Notes: generated from the letters alone by a model not told the origin. Shown: positions 16,925 to 27,012, counted from the stretch's first letter. The stretch is DNA of 53,243 bases from Hyphomicrobiales bacterium (GCA_009377755.1 WHTM01000035.1:1-53243), one strand, 5' to 3'. Made by a program: numbers and translations.

Positions 16925-18199
16925 ATGCGCCAGCAGATCGTCAGACTGGGTCTCGCCGTAGCCATCGGCGCGGCAGCGGCTGCCGTCACAGCCGAGTCGA
17001 GCGCCGATGACAGTGGCGGTCGAGGCCACTGGCACGACCGAACGAACGTGCAGCTCGGCCCACGGCCATTCTTCCTGATCAACGATATGGATGACGGCCA
17101 CCTGAAGCGCAGCCTGCAGCAGTGCTCCGCAGGGCCTTTCCGGCCGAGTGATTTCTCCATCGGCCATCGCGGCGCGGGGCTGCAGTTCCCCGAGCACACT
17201 CGGGAGTCCTACGAGGCGGCAGCCCGGATGGGCGCCGGCATCCTCGAATGCGATGTCACGTTCACCAAGGATCTCGCGCTGGTCTGCCGGCATGCCCAAA
17301 ACGATCTGCACACGACGACCAACATTCTCCTGACGCCGCTCGCAAGCAAATGCACGCGGCCCTTCACGCCGGCCGTGCTGGGCCCCAACCAGGAGATCGT
17401 CACGCCTGCCAGCGCCGAGTGCCGCACGAGCGACATTACGCTGGCGGAGTTCAAGACGCTGACCGGCAAGATGGACGGCTTCAACCCGCGGGCGCAGACA
17501 CCCGAGGAATTCGTGGCCGGCACCGCGAACTTCCGCACCGACCTGTACTCCGGCCCGACCAGCGGCGATCTGCTGACGCACCGTGAGAGCATCGAGTTTT
17601 TCAAGAAGCTCGGCGTGAAAATGACGCCGGAGCTCAAGAGCCCGAGCGTCATGATGCCCTTCAACGGCTTCACGCAGGAAGCGTACGCGCAGAAGATGAT
17701 CGACGAGTACAAGGGGGCGCACGTGCCACCGAGTCACGTCTTTCCGCAATCGTTCAACCAGGACGACGTGCTGTACTGGGTCAACAACGAGCCGGCCTTC
17801 GGGCGGCAGGCCGTGTTCCTGGACGATGCGAACACGGTGGCCGACCTGCCGAGCTTTGCCGACCTGGCGCGCTACAGAAGGCAGGGGATCAGAATCTGGG
17901 CGCCGCCGACTTTCGCGCTGCTCGACCTGAACTCACGGAACGAGATCGTCCCGTCGCAGGCAGCCCGGAACGCCAGGGCCGCGGGCCTCGACATCATCAC
18001 CTGGACGCTCGAACGGTCGGGGATCCTCGCCGACGGCGACAATGGTTTCTACTATCAGACGATCGATCCGGCGATCGCCCGCGAGGGCGACCTGATGCGC
18101 GTGATCGACGTGCTCGCCAAAGAGGTCAAAGTGCGCGGCATCTTCTCCGACTGGCCGGCCGCGATCACATACTACGCCAACTGCATGCGGCTGAAGTGA
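16925..18199 (+). CDS. Exported glycerophosphodiester phosphodiesterase
   Basis: The 424-residue protein has a signal peptide ([23 protein letters not shown]). Its GDPD TIM-barrel domain starts at [15 protein letters not shown] (catalytic H81 and R82). Metal ligands E109 and D111 lie in [11 protein letters not shown] and the second catalytic H123 in VCRHAQNDL. It hydrolyses glycerophosphodiesters to an alcohol and glycerol phosphate in the periplasm or outside, supplying phosphate and carbon. An insertion of about 60 residues after H123 with several Cys and Thr is typical of the larger secreted members. A structured leader precedes it. No neighbour obviously works with it. Confidence 0.9.
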   Translation: MRQQIVRLGLAVAIGAAAAAVTAESSADDSGGRGHWHDRTNVQLGPRPFFLINDMDDGHLKRSLQQCSAGPFRPSDFSIGHRGAGLQFPEHTRESYEAAARMGAGILECDVTFTKDLALVCRHAQNDLHTTTNILLTPLASKCTRPFTPAVLGPNQEIVTPASAECRTSDITLAEFKTLTGKMDGFNPRAQTPEEFVAGTANFRTDLYSGPTSGDLLTHRESIEFFKKLGVKMTPELKSPSVMMPFNGFTQEAYAQKMIDEYKGAHVPPSHVFPQSFNQDDVLYWVNNEPAFGRQAVFLDDANTVADLPSFADLARYRRQGIRIWAPPTFALLDLNSRNEIVPSQAARNARAAGLDIITWTLERSGILADGDNGFYYQTIDPAIAREGDLMRVIDVLAKEVKVRGIFSDWPAAITYYANCMRLK

Positions 18200-18258
18200 A
18201 GCCAGGCGGGCGGTGTGCCGCCTCGGCCGGGGGTCGGCTGAAGCCGGCCGGACACGCG

Positions 18259-18636
18259 CTAATTCCCGAGCCCGTTTTCGAGCTCTTCCGCGCGGCTGCG
18301 GGTCATGCGGAGCAAGCAGTCGGCCGCGTCGATGCGCGCGATCGAGCCTTCGCCGAGCCGATGGTAGAGACAGTTCGCGTCACGATACTGGATCCAGAGC
18401 CGCTGCGCGGCGCGCAGTTGTTCGCGCTGCTCCGGCCGGGCCTCCTTCAATGCCTCCTGGTAGGCTTTGTTCAGACGCTTGTCCCATGGCTCCGTCATCT
18501 TGTTGAGACATTCCACGATGTCGGAGGTGCCGCCGTCACAGCTCTTTTCGGCTTCTTTGTCTTTGTCGTCGGCCCATACAAAAGCGGCCGACCCGATGAG
18601 GACCGCCGCTGCCATGATGGTGCTGCGCGCGCGCAC
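18259..18636 (-). CDS. LprI-like (DUF1311) exported protein
   Basis: The 125-residue protein begins at GTG 18636, giving a short signal peptide (M-R-A-R-S-T-I-M-A-A-A-V-L-I-G then SAAFVWADD). The body contains the DUF1311 pattern: Cys pairs with SDIVECLNKMTEPWDKRLNKAYQEAL, QREQLRAAQRLWIQYRDANC, and a final Cys in DAADCLLRMT. The domain is named for lysozyme-inhibitor LprI, but many members have no tested function. The start lies 2 bp after the ilvC stop, and AGGAAC, within the ilvC end, can act as its ribosome-binding site. It is therefore probably co-transcribed with ilvC, without an evident functional link. Confidence 0.8.
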   Translation of the reverse strand: MRARSTIMAAAVLIGSAAFVWADDKDKEAEKSCDGGTSDIVECLNKMTEPWDKRLNKAYQEALKEARPEQREQLRAAQRLWIQYRDANCLYHRLGEGSIARIDAADCLLRMTRSRAEELENGLGN

Positions 18637-18638
18637 GA

Positions 18639-19664
<1,026 letters not shown>

Positions 19665-19707
19665 TTATCCCTAGATGACCCTGGTTGGATCGGCCGCTTT
19701 CCTTTGC

Positions 19708-19797
19708 GTCATGGCCGGGCTCGTCCCAGCCATCCACGTCTTTTGCCGCGGTGTCGATAGCAAGGCGTGGATGCCCGGCACAAGGCCGGGCGTGACG
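19708..19797. repeat. Dispersed palindromic repeat (GTCATGGCCGGGC ... GCCGGGCGTGACG)
   Basis: Imperfect inverted arms GTCATGGCCGGGCTCGTCCCAGCCATCCACG and CGTGGATGCCCGGCACAAGGCCGGGCGTGAC flank a short loop. This intergenic palindrome type is common in this bacterial group. It sits between ilvH and ilvC. Confidence 0.75.
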
Positions 19798-19818
19798 AAA
19801 TCTATTGAGCCACGTCCC

Positions 19819-20370
19819 TCACATCCCTTCCGGCCCGCGCGAAATCGCCGCGATGCCCGTACGCGAGACTTCCACAACGCCGAGCGGCATCATCAGCGCG
19901 ATGAACCCCTCGATCTTGGCGCTGGCACCGGTGATCTCGAAGATGAAGCTCTCGGTAGTCGCATCGATCACGCGCGCGCGGAAGGCGTCGGCCAGCCGCA
20001 GCGCCTCGACCCGGTTCTCGCCCTTGCCACGCACCTTGACCATGGCGAGCTCGCGCTCGATCGCGGGCACCGACAAGGTGCTCATGTCGACGACGCGGTG
20101 GATCGGGACCTGCCGGTCGAGCTGGTTGATGATCTGCTCGATCACCATCGGCGTGCCGGTGGTGACGATGGTGATGCGCGAGAGGTGCTTCTGGTGCTCG
20201 GTCTCCGACACCGTCAGCGAGTCGATATTGTAGCCGCGTCCGGAGAACAGGCCGATCACGCGCGCCAGCACGCCGGGCTCGTTGTCGACCAGCACCGACA
20301 GCGTATGCGTCTCCGTGCGCTGCGTAATGGTCTGCGCGGGATAGTGGGTGGTACTCGCCGTCGTGTTCAC
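19819..20370 (-). CDS. ilvH: Acetolactate synthase small (regulatory) subunit
   Basis: The 183-residue protein has an N-terminal ACT domain (HTLSVLVDNEPGVLARVIGLFSGRGYNI) that binds valine for feedback control. A second domain follows, with ALRLADAFRARVIDATTESFIFEITG and the C-terminal EVSRTGIAAISRG. It activates the catalytic IlvB subunit, encoded upstream. The GTG at 20370 is preferred over the upstream ATG because GGAG stands 9 bp before it and the extra residues would be read from a paired-hairpin repeat. The repeat fills the gap between ilvB and this gene. Confidence 0.93.
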   Translation of the reverse strand: MNTTASTTHYPAQTITQRTETHTLSVLVDNEPGVLARVIGLFSGRGYNIDSLTVSETEHQKHLSRITIVTTGTPMVIEQIINQLDRQVPIHRVVDMSTLSVPAIERELAMVKVRGKGENRVEALRLADAFRARVIDATTESFIFEITGASAKIEGFIALMMPLGVVEVSRTGIAAISRGPEGM

Positions 20371-20388
20371 ACAGCTTGCTCCGTCTAA

Positions 20389-20478
20389 CCCTCTCCCAAC
20401 CGAACTCGGGTGTTCCCGAGTTCGGTCCATTTTTCAATGGCCGAAGTCGGATATATCCGACTTCGGCTGGGAGAGGGT
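20389..20478. repeat. Paired-hairpin dispersed repeat, copy 3 (most regular)
   Basis: The outer arms CCCTCTCCCA and TGGGAGAGGG enclose two perfect palindromes, CCGAACTCGGG-TGTT-CCCGAGTTCGG and CCGAAGTCGG-ATATAT-CCGACTTCGG, joined by about 15 bp. It lies between ilvB and ilvH, so it would be transcribed as an internal operon structure. Related copies are at 7081 and 9462. Confidence 0.8.
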
Positions 20479-20497
20479 ATCCGAGCCCGTGGCACAA

Positions 20498-22258
20498 TCA
20501 CACCATCACCTTGCCTTCCTCGGTGATCGCGTCCTCGAGCCGCTCGGCGGCGTCACCGACCAACATCTCGTTGTGGGCGCGGCCCGAGGGGATCATCGGG
20601 AAGCAGTTCTCCGCCTGATCGACGACGCAGTCGAAGATCACCGGCTTGTCGACGTTGATCATTTCGATGATCGCCGCATCGAGTTCGCCGGGCTTGTCGC
20701 AGCGGATGCCGACGGCGTGATAGGCCTCGGCGAGCTTGACGAAATCCGGCAGCGAATGGGTATAGCTCTCGGCGTAGCGGCCGCCGTGCAGCAGTTCCTG
20801 CCACTGCCGCACCATCCCCATGTACTGGTTGTTGAGGATGAAGATCTTGACCGGCAGCCGGTGCTGCACCGCGGTCGACATTTCCTGCATGGTCATCAGC
20901 ACCGAGGCCTCGCCGGCGATGTCGATCACCAGCGAACCGGGATGCGCGAGCTGCACACCGACCGAGGCCGGCAACCCGTAACCCATGGTGCCGAGCCCGC
21001 CCGAGGTCATCCAGCGGTTCGGCTCCTCGAACTTGAAGAACTGCGCCGCCCACATCTGGTGCTGCCCCACCTCGGTGGTGATGTAGACGTCGCGGTCGCG
21101 CGTGAGCGCGTAGAGCCGCTCGATCGCGTATTGCGGTTTGATGATCTCTTTCGAGTTGTGGTAGGCGAGCGACTTGCGCGCGCGCCAGTTGCCGATCTGC
21201 TTCCACCAGCCATCGAGCGTCTTCTTGTCGGGCTTCGCCTTGGTCTCGCGCCACAGCCGCAGCATGTCTTCCAGCACATGCGTGCAGTCGCCGATGATCG
21301 GCAGGTCGACCTTGACGTTCTTGTTGATCGAGGACGGGTCGATGTCGACGTGGATCTTGGTGGAGCCCGGCGAGAAGGCATCGAGCCGCCCGGTGATGCG
21401 GTCGTCGAAGCGCGCGCCGATATTGATCATCAGATCGCAATCGTGCATCGCCCAGTTGGCCTCCCAGGTGCCGTGCATGCCGAGCATGCCGAGCCACTGC
21501 GGGTCGGACGCGGGGTACGCGCCGAGCCCCATCAAGGTCGAGGTGATCGGGAAACCTGTGGCCTGCACCAGTTCGCGCAGCAGCTTGCTCGCCGCGGGCC
21601 CTGAATTGATGATGCCGCCGCCGGTGTAGAACAGCGGACGCTTGGCCTTGGTCATCAGCGCCACCGCCGCCTTCACCTTGTCGGCATCGGGCTTGAGCTT
21701 CGGCCGGTAGCCCTTGTGCGGGATCTCCTCGGGCATGGAATAGACGCCCTTGGCGAACTGGATATCCTTCGGGATGTCCACCACCACCGGCCCGGGCCTG
21801 CCGCTCCTGGCGATGTGGAAGGCTTCGTGCAGCGCGCGCGGCAGGTCCTCAATGGTCTTGACCAGATAATTGTACTTGGTGCACGGCCGCGTGATGCCGA
21901 CGGTGTCGCATTCTTGGAACGCGTCATTACCGATCAGATGCGTCGGCACCTGCCCGGTGATGCAGACCACGGGGATCGAGTCGCACAGCGCATCGGTCAG
22001 GCCGGTCACCGCGTTGGTCGCGCCCGGTCCCGACGTCACCAGCACGCAGCCGACCTTGCCGGTGGAGCGCGCATAGCCCTCCGCCGCATGCACGGCGCCC
22101 TGCTCGTGCCGCACCAGGATGTGGCGGACGTCGTTGCGCTCGAACAGCGCGTCGTAGATCGGCAGCACCGCCCCGCCGGGATAACCGAAGAGGTGCTCAA
22201 CACCCTGATCGGCGAGCGCTTGGATCACCATTTCGGCGCCGGTCATTTCGCGGGTCAT
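20498..22258 (-). CDS. ilvB: Acetolactate synthase large (catalytic) subunit
   Basis: Thiamine-diphosphate enzyme that condenses two pyruvates, or pyruvate with 2-oxobutyrate, as the first common step of Val/Ile/Leu synthesis. The 586-residue protein has the N-terminal Pyr domain (FGYPGGAVLPIYDAL, with the catalytic Glu in VRHEQGAVHAAEGYAR). A central FAD-binding domain follows (IGARFDDRITG). The C-terminal PP domain has LGTMGYGLPASVG and DIAGEASVLMTMQE...LNNQYMGM. The usual GDGS metal motif reads GEAS here, with Glu in place of the first Asp. ATG 22258 has GGAG 9 bp upstream. A leader peptide and terminator precede it, and ilvH follows. Confidence 0.95.
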   Translation of the reverse strand: MTREMTGAEMVIQALADQGVEHLFGYPGGAVLPIYDALFERNDVRHILVRHEQGAVHAAEGYARSTGKVGCVLVTSGPGATNAVTGLTDALCDSIPVVCITGQVPTHLIGNDAFQECDTVGITRPCTKYNYLVKTIEDLPRALHEAFHIARSGRPGPVVVDIPKDIQFAKGVYSMPEEIPHKGYRPKLKPDADKVKAAVALMTKAKRPLFYTGGGIINSGPAASKLLRELVQATGFPITSTLMGLGAYPASDPQWLGMLGMHGTWEANWAMHDCDLMINIGARFDDRITGRLDAFSPGSTKIHVDIDPSSINKNVKVDLPIIGDCTHVLEDMLRLWRETKAKPDKKTLDGWWKQIGNWRARKSLAYHNSKEIIKPQYAIERLYALTRDRDVYITTEVGQHQMWAAQFFKFEEPNRWMTSGGLGTMGYGLPASVGVQLAHPGSLVIDIAGEASVLMTMQEMSTAVQHRLPVKIFILNNQYMGMVRQWQELLHGGRYAESYTHSLPDFVKLAEAYHAVGIRCDKPGELDAAIIEMINVDKPVIFDCVVDQAENCFPMIPSGRAHNEMLVGDAAERLEDAITEEGKVMV

Positions 22259-22324
22259 GTCGATACTCCTGGTCGGCTTGGTACTGCGGAACTCTGGGTC
22301 TTCTGGACTTTGGGGATCAGGCAA

Positions 22325-22346
22325 TAAAAAAGGCCCACCGAGGGCC
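22325..22346 (-). terminator. Intrinsic terminator in the ilv leader (attenuator)
   Basis: On the minus strand, GGCCCTCGGTGGGCC followed by TTTTTT forms a compact hairpin with a T-run, about 70 bp before the ilvB start and 30 bp after the leader-peptide stop. This is the classic position of a transcription attenuator. Confidence 0.8.
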
Positions 22347-22352
22347 ATGTCC

Positions 22353-22398
22353 GGACGCCAGCGCATGCGACGGGGTCATCCCCGGTGCGGTGGCGTCC
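22353..22398 (-). promoter_or_regulatory. Leader hairpin upstream of the ilv attenuator
   Basis: On the minus strand GGACGCCA-CCGCA pairs with TGCGC-TGGCGTCC, with an inner GGGG-ATGA-CCCC. The 5' arm overlaps the end of the leader peptide reading frame and the TGA stop lies in the loop. A ribosome paused on the Ile/Val/Leu codons just upstream would disturb this stem and could free its 3' arm to compete with the terminator. Confidence 0.6.
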
Positions 22399-22432
22399 AT
22401 CCTACGAGTACGATGATTGATGCGCGTAACAT
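22376..22432 (-). CDS. ilvB leader peptide (18 residues)
   Basis: ATG at 22432, TGA ending at 22376, 18 residues: M-L-R-A-S-I-I-V-L-V-G-W then TPPHRG. Codons 6-10 are ATC ATC GTA CTC GTA, that is Ile-Ile-Val-Leu-Val, the three products of the pathway. Leader hairpin and terminator follow at the spacing expected for ribosome-mediated attenuation. Such leaders are known before ilv genes in proteobacteria; the peptide here was read directly from the sequence. Confidence 0.8.
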   Translation of the reverse strand: MLRASIIVLVGWTPPHRG

Positions 22433-22504
22433 GGGTGGCCCCAAACGGAAACTGTCGCGGAACTTAGTCCTTGCTGCGCATCGGGTCAAGATGGACGGAC
22501 TCTC

Positions 22505-22619
22505 CCCTCACCCTGAGGAGCCGCGCGAAGCGCGGCGTCTCGAAGGGCGAGGCCCGGGTACCCGAGCTTGCGGCCCATCCTTCGAGGCTCGGCCTTCGGC
22601 CTCGCGCCTCAGGATGAGG
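22505..22619. repeat. Dispersed palindromic repeat (CCTCACCCTGAGGAG ... CTCAGGATGAGG)
   Basis: Inverted arms with CCTCACCCTGAGGAGCCGCG at one end and GCGCCTCAGGATGAGG at the other, and inner CGAAGGGCGAGGCC / GGCCCATCCTTCG. It is a common intergenic element of this group. Its right end overlaps the last codons of miaA. Confidence 0.75.
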
Positions 22620-23547
22620 CTGAGGTTGCGGCTCCCGCCAATTCCGCCTCGATCCGCCCCAGCGCCCCATCCGGCGTGAGCCACAGCCAGTCCGGAAGCT
22701 GGTTGCGGAACCAGGTCGCCTGCCGGCGCGTGTAGCGGCGGGTGTCGCGCTTGCCGCCTTCCGCGGCCTCGGCGAGCGAAATCTCCCCGTGCAGGTGGCG
22801 CCGCAGCCACGGCACGCCGTGCGCCTTCATCGCCGGCAGGGCCGGGTCGAGACCGCGCGCGTCCAGCGCCCGCACCTCCTCCAAGGCGCCGGCGGCCAGC
22901 ATGGCATCGAAGCGTGCGTCGATGCGGCGCTTGGCCGCCTCGCGGTCGGGGTCGAGGAACACACAGAAGCACCGCACCGGATCGAGCACCGGCTGCAAGC
23001 CGACGCGGTGCCAGCCACCGATGGTGCGCCCGGTTGCCAGCACCACTTCGAGCGCCCGTGTGACGCGGGCCCGGTCGCCGGCCATCAGCCGGGCGGCGGA
23101 TTCGGGGTCGCGCTGGGCCAGTTCCGCATGCAGCGACGCCACCCCCCCGGACTCGAGCCGGGCGCGAACGGCGGCGCGAACCTCGGCGGGAACCGGCGGG
23201 ATCGCCGAGAGGCCGTGGGCCAGCGCCTTGAAGTAAAGCCCGGTGCCGCCGGTCAGGATCGGCAGCCTGCCCAGTTCGGCGGCTTCCGCCAGCGCCGCTG
23301 CGGCATCGATGCACCAGCGGCCGACGGAATAGTTTTCCGCCGCATCGACGTGGCCATAGAGCCGGTGCGGGACCCGCGCTTCCTCTTCCGGCACCGGCCG
23401 CGCGGTGATGATCCGCAGATCACGGTAGACCTGCATTGAATCCGCGTCGATCACGACGCCGCCGTGCCGCTCGGCCAGCGCCAGCGCCAGCGCCGACTTG
23501 CCGCTCGCGGTCGGCCCGGCAAGGAGAATGGCGGCGGGGGTGGACAT
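22609..23547 (-). CDS. miaA: tRNA dimethylallyltransferase
   Basis: It adds the dimethylallyl group to A37 of tRNAs that read codons starting with U. The 312-residue protein has the P-loop [16 protein letters not shown] (about residues 11-26), the [11 protein letters not shown] substrate motif, [10 protein letters not shown] in the active-site region, and [13 protein letters not shown] near the C terminus with the tRNA-contacting residues. Length is normal. ATG 23547 gives [12 protein letters not shown]. The last codons are read from the edge of a dispersed palindrome, so the extreme C terminus is probably variable between relatives. It lies upstream of the ilv cluster, an arrangement common in this order. 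Confidence 0.94.
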   Translation of the reverse strand: MSTPAAILLAGPTASGKSALALALAERHGGVVIDADSMQVYRDLRIITARPVPEEEARVPHRLYGHVDAAENYSVGRWCIDAAAALAEAAELGRLPILTGGTGLYFKALAHGLSAIPPVPAEVRAAVRARLESGGVASLHAELAQRDPESAARLMAGDRARVTRALEVVLATGRTIGGWHRVGLQPVLDPVRCFCVFLDPDREAAKRRIDARFDAMLAAGALEEVRALDARGLDPALPAMKAHGVPWLRRHLHGEISLAEAAEGGKRDTRRYTRRQATWFRNQLPDWLWLTPDGALGRIEAELAGAATSASS

Positions 23548-23773
23548 GATGGGTGAGGTAGACCGCGGGGTCGCGGGAAATCAACCGTGGTCGACCCGTG
23601 CCGGCGCCGCGCAATTTGGGTAGCGAAGCGTTCCGGCTTGTCGTCGTTGCCTCAAAAAAATTCTCGCACGCTGTGGACTTTTATCCTAGGAATACTATCA
23701 TAAATCTTGTCCCGCCCCACCCGAGGGGCGCATTGCGATCGTCACGAGCGCAGTGCTCGCCGCGAGCGCGCTT

Positions 23774-23797
23774 CCTTCTCCCCCTTGAGGGAGAAGG
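23774..23797. repeat. Hairpin CCTTCTCCC-CCTTGA-GGGAGAAGG
   Basis: A perfect 9-bp inverted repeat with a 6-nt loop, of the CTCCC...GGGAG palindrome type spread through such genomes. It lies between miaA and the DUF1015 gene, which are transcribed away from each other. Confidence 0.5.
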
Positions 23798-23900
23798 TGG
23801 CCCACGCGGAGCAATAGCGACACCGGCCGACGGCCATTGAACCCCGCGTCCGCCCCGACTAAACCACCGGCTCAACCACCCGACCTTGCGGAGATATCTT

Positions 23901-25124
23901 TTGCCTCTCATTCGACCGTTCCGCGCGCTCCGTCCCGCACCCGGCCGCGCCGCCGAGGTGCTGGCGCCGCCTTACGATGTGCTCTCGAGCGCCGAGGCGC
24001 GCGCGCGCGCCAAGGGCAAGCCGTGGAGCTTCCTGCACATTTCCAAGCCCGAGATCGACCTCGACCCGGGCGTCGACCCCTACGACCGCGCCGTCTATGC
24101 CAAGGCGGCCGAGAACCTCGCCAACATGACCGCGGCCGGCGCGCTCGCCCGCGACGCGACGCCCTGTTACTACGTCTACCGGCTGACCTGGCGCGAGCAC
24201 ACGCAGACCGGACTTGCGGTCGCCGCTTCGCTCGCCGATTACGCCAGCAACCGCATCCGCAAGCACGAGCACACGACGCCGCTCAAGGAAGACGACCGGG
24301 TGCGGCAGATCGAGGCGGTCAATGCCCAGACCGGCCCGGTGATGATGGGCTATCCGTCAGCGCCGGTGATCGACGTGATGTTGGCGGACGTGGCGCGGCA
24401 CCCGCCCGACGTGGACGTCACCGCCGACGACGGCGTGCGTCACCAGCTCTGGGTGATCGACGACGAGGTGGCGATCGCGGCGCTGACGCGCGCGTTCGAT
24501 GCGCTGCCGGCGCTTTACATTGCCGACGGGCATCACCGCTCGGCGGCCGCGGCGCGGGTCGCGCAGGCGCGCCGCAACGGCGACGGCGCGCACCGCGACT
24601 TCCTGGCGGTGCTGTTTCCGCATCACGAGATGACCATCCTCGACTACAACCGCGTCATCCGCGATCTCAACGGCCACAGCCCGGAGCAACTCCTCTCCAA
24701 ACTGCGCGAACGCTTCACGGTCACGGCGTCCGAGGAGCCCGTGCGTCCGGCGCGCGCGGCCGAATTCGGCATGCATCTCGCCGGCCGCTGGTACCGCCTC
24801 ACGCTGCGGCCGGACCTGGTGCCGGCGAGCGATCCGATCGGCCGGCTGCCGATCACGCTGCTCGCGCACAACGTAATCGAGCCGCTGTTCGGCATCACCG
24901 ATCCGAGGACCGACAAGCGTATCGATTTCGTCGGCGGCGGGCGGGGCTTGTTGGAGCTACAGCGCCGGGTCGCATCCGGCGAGATGGCGGTCGCGTTTGC
25001 GCTCTACCCGACGCAGATGGACGACCTGATGGCGGTGGCGGATGCCGGCGGAATCATGCCGCCGAAGTCCACCTGGTTCGAGCCGAAGCTCGCCGACGGC
25101 ATGGTCAGCCACGTGCTGGATTGA
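23901..25124 (+). CDS. DUF1015 family protein
   Basis: The 407-residue protein belongs to DUF1015. It has PFRALRPAPGRAAEVLAPPYDVLS at the start, the RHEH-type segment KHEHTTPLKEDDRVRQIE, the conserved IADGHHRSAAA (about residues 213-223), and GLLELQRRV...ALYPTQMDDLMAVADAGGIMPPKSTWFEPKLADGM at the end. The function of the family is not established. The likely start is TTG 23901, which has GGAG 8 bp upstream and gives the usual opening; a TTG at 23886 is the alternative. It converges on the Do-protease gene with a 24-bp gap. Confidence 0.85.
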   Translation: MPLIRPFRALRPAPGRAAEVLAPPYDVLSSAEARARAKGKPWSFLHISKPEIDLDPGVDPYDRAVYAKAAENLANMTAAGALARDATPCYYVYRLTWREHTQTGLAVAASLADYASNRIRKHEHTTPLKEDDRVRQIEAVNAQTGPVMMGYPSAPVIDVMLADVARHPPDVDVTADDGVRHQLWVIDDEVAIAALTRAFDALPALYIADGHHRSAAAARVAQARRNGDGAHRDFLAVLFPHHEMTILDYNRVIRDLNGHSPEQLLSKLRERFTVTASEEPVRPARAAEFGMHLAGRWYRLTLRPDLVPASDPIGRLPITLLAHNVIEPLFGITDPRTDKRIDFVGGGRGLLELQRRVASGEMAVAFALYPTQMDDLMAVADAGGIMPPKSTWFEPKLADGMVSHVLD

Positions 25125-25148
25125 CCGTGCCGGCGTTGTCGTCCGGCC

Positions 25149-26648
25149 CTACTGCAGGCTCAGCGCGATGAACCGCACCTCGCCCTCGGCATTGGCGACC
25201 AGGAACAGGGCCGAGCGACGGCCTTCGGCCTTCAGCTTGTCCACGCGCTTTTGCAGCTCGTCCGCATTCATCACCGCCTCCTGGGCAACCTCGACGATCA
25301 CGTCGCCCGGACTCAAGCGCCGCTCCGCCGCATTCGACGACGGGTCGACGGCGGTAATGACGATGCCTTTGACGGTGTCCTTGATCTTGTAGCGCTTGCG
25401 CAGATCCTCATCGAGATTGGCAAGCTCGAGACCGAGCGTGCGCTTTACCACCGATTTCGGTGCCGGTGGAGCATCAGTCTTTGCAGCGGCGAGCTCCTTC
25501 TTCTCGCCGTCCTCAAGCCGGCCGAGCTTGACCCGCCGGGTCTCTTCCTTGCCCTTGCGGATCACGAGAACGTCGACCTCTTTGCCGACCGGCGTGTCGG
25601 CAACGATGCGCGGCAGGTCACCCATCTTCTGGACGTCCTTGCCGTCGAACTTGACGATCACGTCACCGGGCTCGATCCCGGCGGGCTTTGCCGGTCCGTC
25701 GTCCGCGATGCCGGCGACCAGCGCGCCGCGCGCCGGCTTGATGCTGAGACTCTCGGCAATGTCGTCGGTCACCTGCTGGATACGCACGCCGAGCCAGCCG
25801 CGCCGGGTCTCGCCGTACTGTTGCAGCTGGTCGATCACCGCCAGCGCGGTCTTCGAGGGAACCGCGAAGCCGATACCGACCGACCCGCCGGACGGAGAGT
25901 AGATCGCCGTGTTGACCCCGATCACTTCGCCTTGGAGATTGAACAGCGGACCGCCGGAATTGCCGCGGTTGATGGCGGCGTCGGTCTGGATGTAGTTGTC
26001 GTACGGCCCGGACTGGATGTCGCGGTTGCGCGCCGAGACGATGCCGGCACTGACCGACCCGCCAAGGCTGAATGGGTTGCCGATGGCAATCACCCATTCG
26101 CCGAGGCGCAGCTTGTCGGAATCGCCGAACTTGACCGCCCGCAACGGCTTCTCAGCCAGCGGCGTGACTTTGAGCAGGGCCAGATCGGTCTTCTTGTCGT
26201 GCCCGGTCACTTCGGCTTTCAGCTTCGTGCCGTCGTTGAGGATGACGCTGATCTCGTCGGCATCGGCGATGACGTGATTGTTGGTCACCACGATTCCGGT
26301 CGAGTCGATGATGAAGCCGGAGCCGAGCGAGCTGGTGCGGCGCGGCGTCGGCGGGGTGGGCGTCTCGCCACCCTGGCCGCGGCGGTTTTTGAAGAATTCC
26401 TCGAAGAACTCCTCGAACGGCGAACCGGGCGGAAGCTGAGGCATCGCTCCGCGCCGCGCATCAACCTTTTGTGAAGTCGAGATGTTGACGACGGCTTCGA
26501 TCACCTGCTCGGCAACATCGGCAATAACCTCCGGCCCGCGTGCGGAGGCTGGTATGGCAGCACTGAACAGGACGAACGCGGTGGTTACAGCGGCAGCAAG
26601 AACAGAACAGCTCAGAAAATGGGCATTTGGGATTGAGGCGCGGACCAT
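25149..26648 (-). CDS. Periplasmic Do-type serine protease (DegP/HtrA)
   Basis: The 499-residue protease/chaperone for misfolded envelope proteins has a signal peptide (residues 1-38, to about IPASA) and a trypsin-like domain with catalytic His125 (TNNHV), Asp155 (KKTDLALL) and Ser231 (GNSGGPLF). Two PDZ domains follow (about 265-355 and 400-490). The Pro/Gly-rich loop QLPPGSPFEEFFEEFF with GGETPTPPTPRR before the catalytic core is the usual LA loop. ATG 26648 has GGAG 11 bp upstream and gives a standard signal sequence. Its order after hflK, hflC and the DUF2065 gene is the conserved envelope-quality operon of proteobacteria. Confidence 0.93.
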   Translation of the reverse strand: MVRASIPNAHFLSCSVLAAAVTTAFVLFSAAIPASARGPEVIADVAEQVIEAVVNISTSQKVDARRGAMPQLPPGSPFEEFFEEFFKNRRGQGGETPTPPTPRRTSSLGSGFIIDSTGIVVTNNHVIADADEISVILNDGTKLKAEVTGHDKKTDLALLKVTPLAEKPLRAVKFGDSDKLRLGEWVIAIGNPFSLGGSVSAGIVSARNRDIQSGPYDNYIQTDAAINRGNSGGPLFNLQGEVIGVNTAIYSPSGGSVGIGFAVPSKTALAVIDQLQQYGETRRGWLGVRIQQVTDDIAESLSIKPARGALVAGIADDGPAKPAGIEPGDVIVKFDGKDVQKMGDLPRIVADTPVGKEVDVLVIRKGKEETRRVKLGRLEDGEKKELAAAKTDAPPAPKSVVKRTLGLELANLDEDLRKRYKIKDTVKGIVITAVDPSSNAAERRLSPGDVIVEVAQEAVMNADELQKRVDKLKAEGRRSALFLVANAEGEVRFIALSLQ

Positions 26649-26795
26649 CGGCGTCGGAGCTCCATCATGCAGGGCGACAGTGCGCCGGCCACCCGGCGGA
26701 CGCAAGCCGTCTCCCCTGCTTGTATCGCTATTAGGATGTGGATTCTGGCGGAAAAGCGACTATCGCCATGCCGCCCCGCCCTGAGACCAAACAAG

Positions 26796-26981
26796 CTATC
26801 CCCGAACCAGCCAGACAATGAGAACGCCGAACAGTGCGGACACGATGCCCACGACGCGCAAGCTCGGTTCCGGCGTCTCCAGGACGCTCGTCATCGCCCG
26901 CTTGGTGGCGCCAGGGAAAGCCGCAAAGGCCAGACCTTCGATGGTAAGCACGAGACCGAGAGCCACCAGAAAGTCGGTCAT
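26796..26981 (-). CDS. DUF2065 small membrane protein
   Basis: The 61-residue protein has two membrane helices: MTDFLVALGLVLTIEGLAFAAF at the start and VGIVSALFGVLIVWLV at the end, joined by a basic loop with GATKRAM. It belongs to DUF2065 (YjeT-like). Its function is unknown, but it is regularly found between hflC and the Do protease or near hflKC, as here. ATG 26981 is chosen; longer readings would run into the hflC gene on the same strand. Confidence 0.8.
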   Translation of the reverse strand: MTDFLVALGLVLTIEGLAFAAFPGATKRAMTSVLETPEPSLRVVGIVSALFGVLIVWLVRG

Positions 26982-27012
26982 GGGCGGCCAGGTTATTCGG
27001 GCGATGTCCCGC

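Noticed and set aside
20348-21604. 418-codon plus-strand frame
   Set aside because: Antisense of ilvB and of the paired-hairpin repeat; explained by high G+C.
25251-26474. 407-codon plus-strand frame
   Set aside because: Antisense of the Do protease; no motif.
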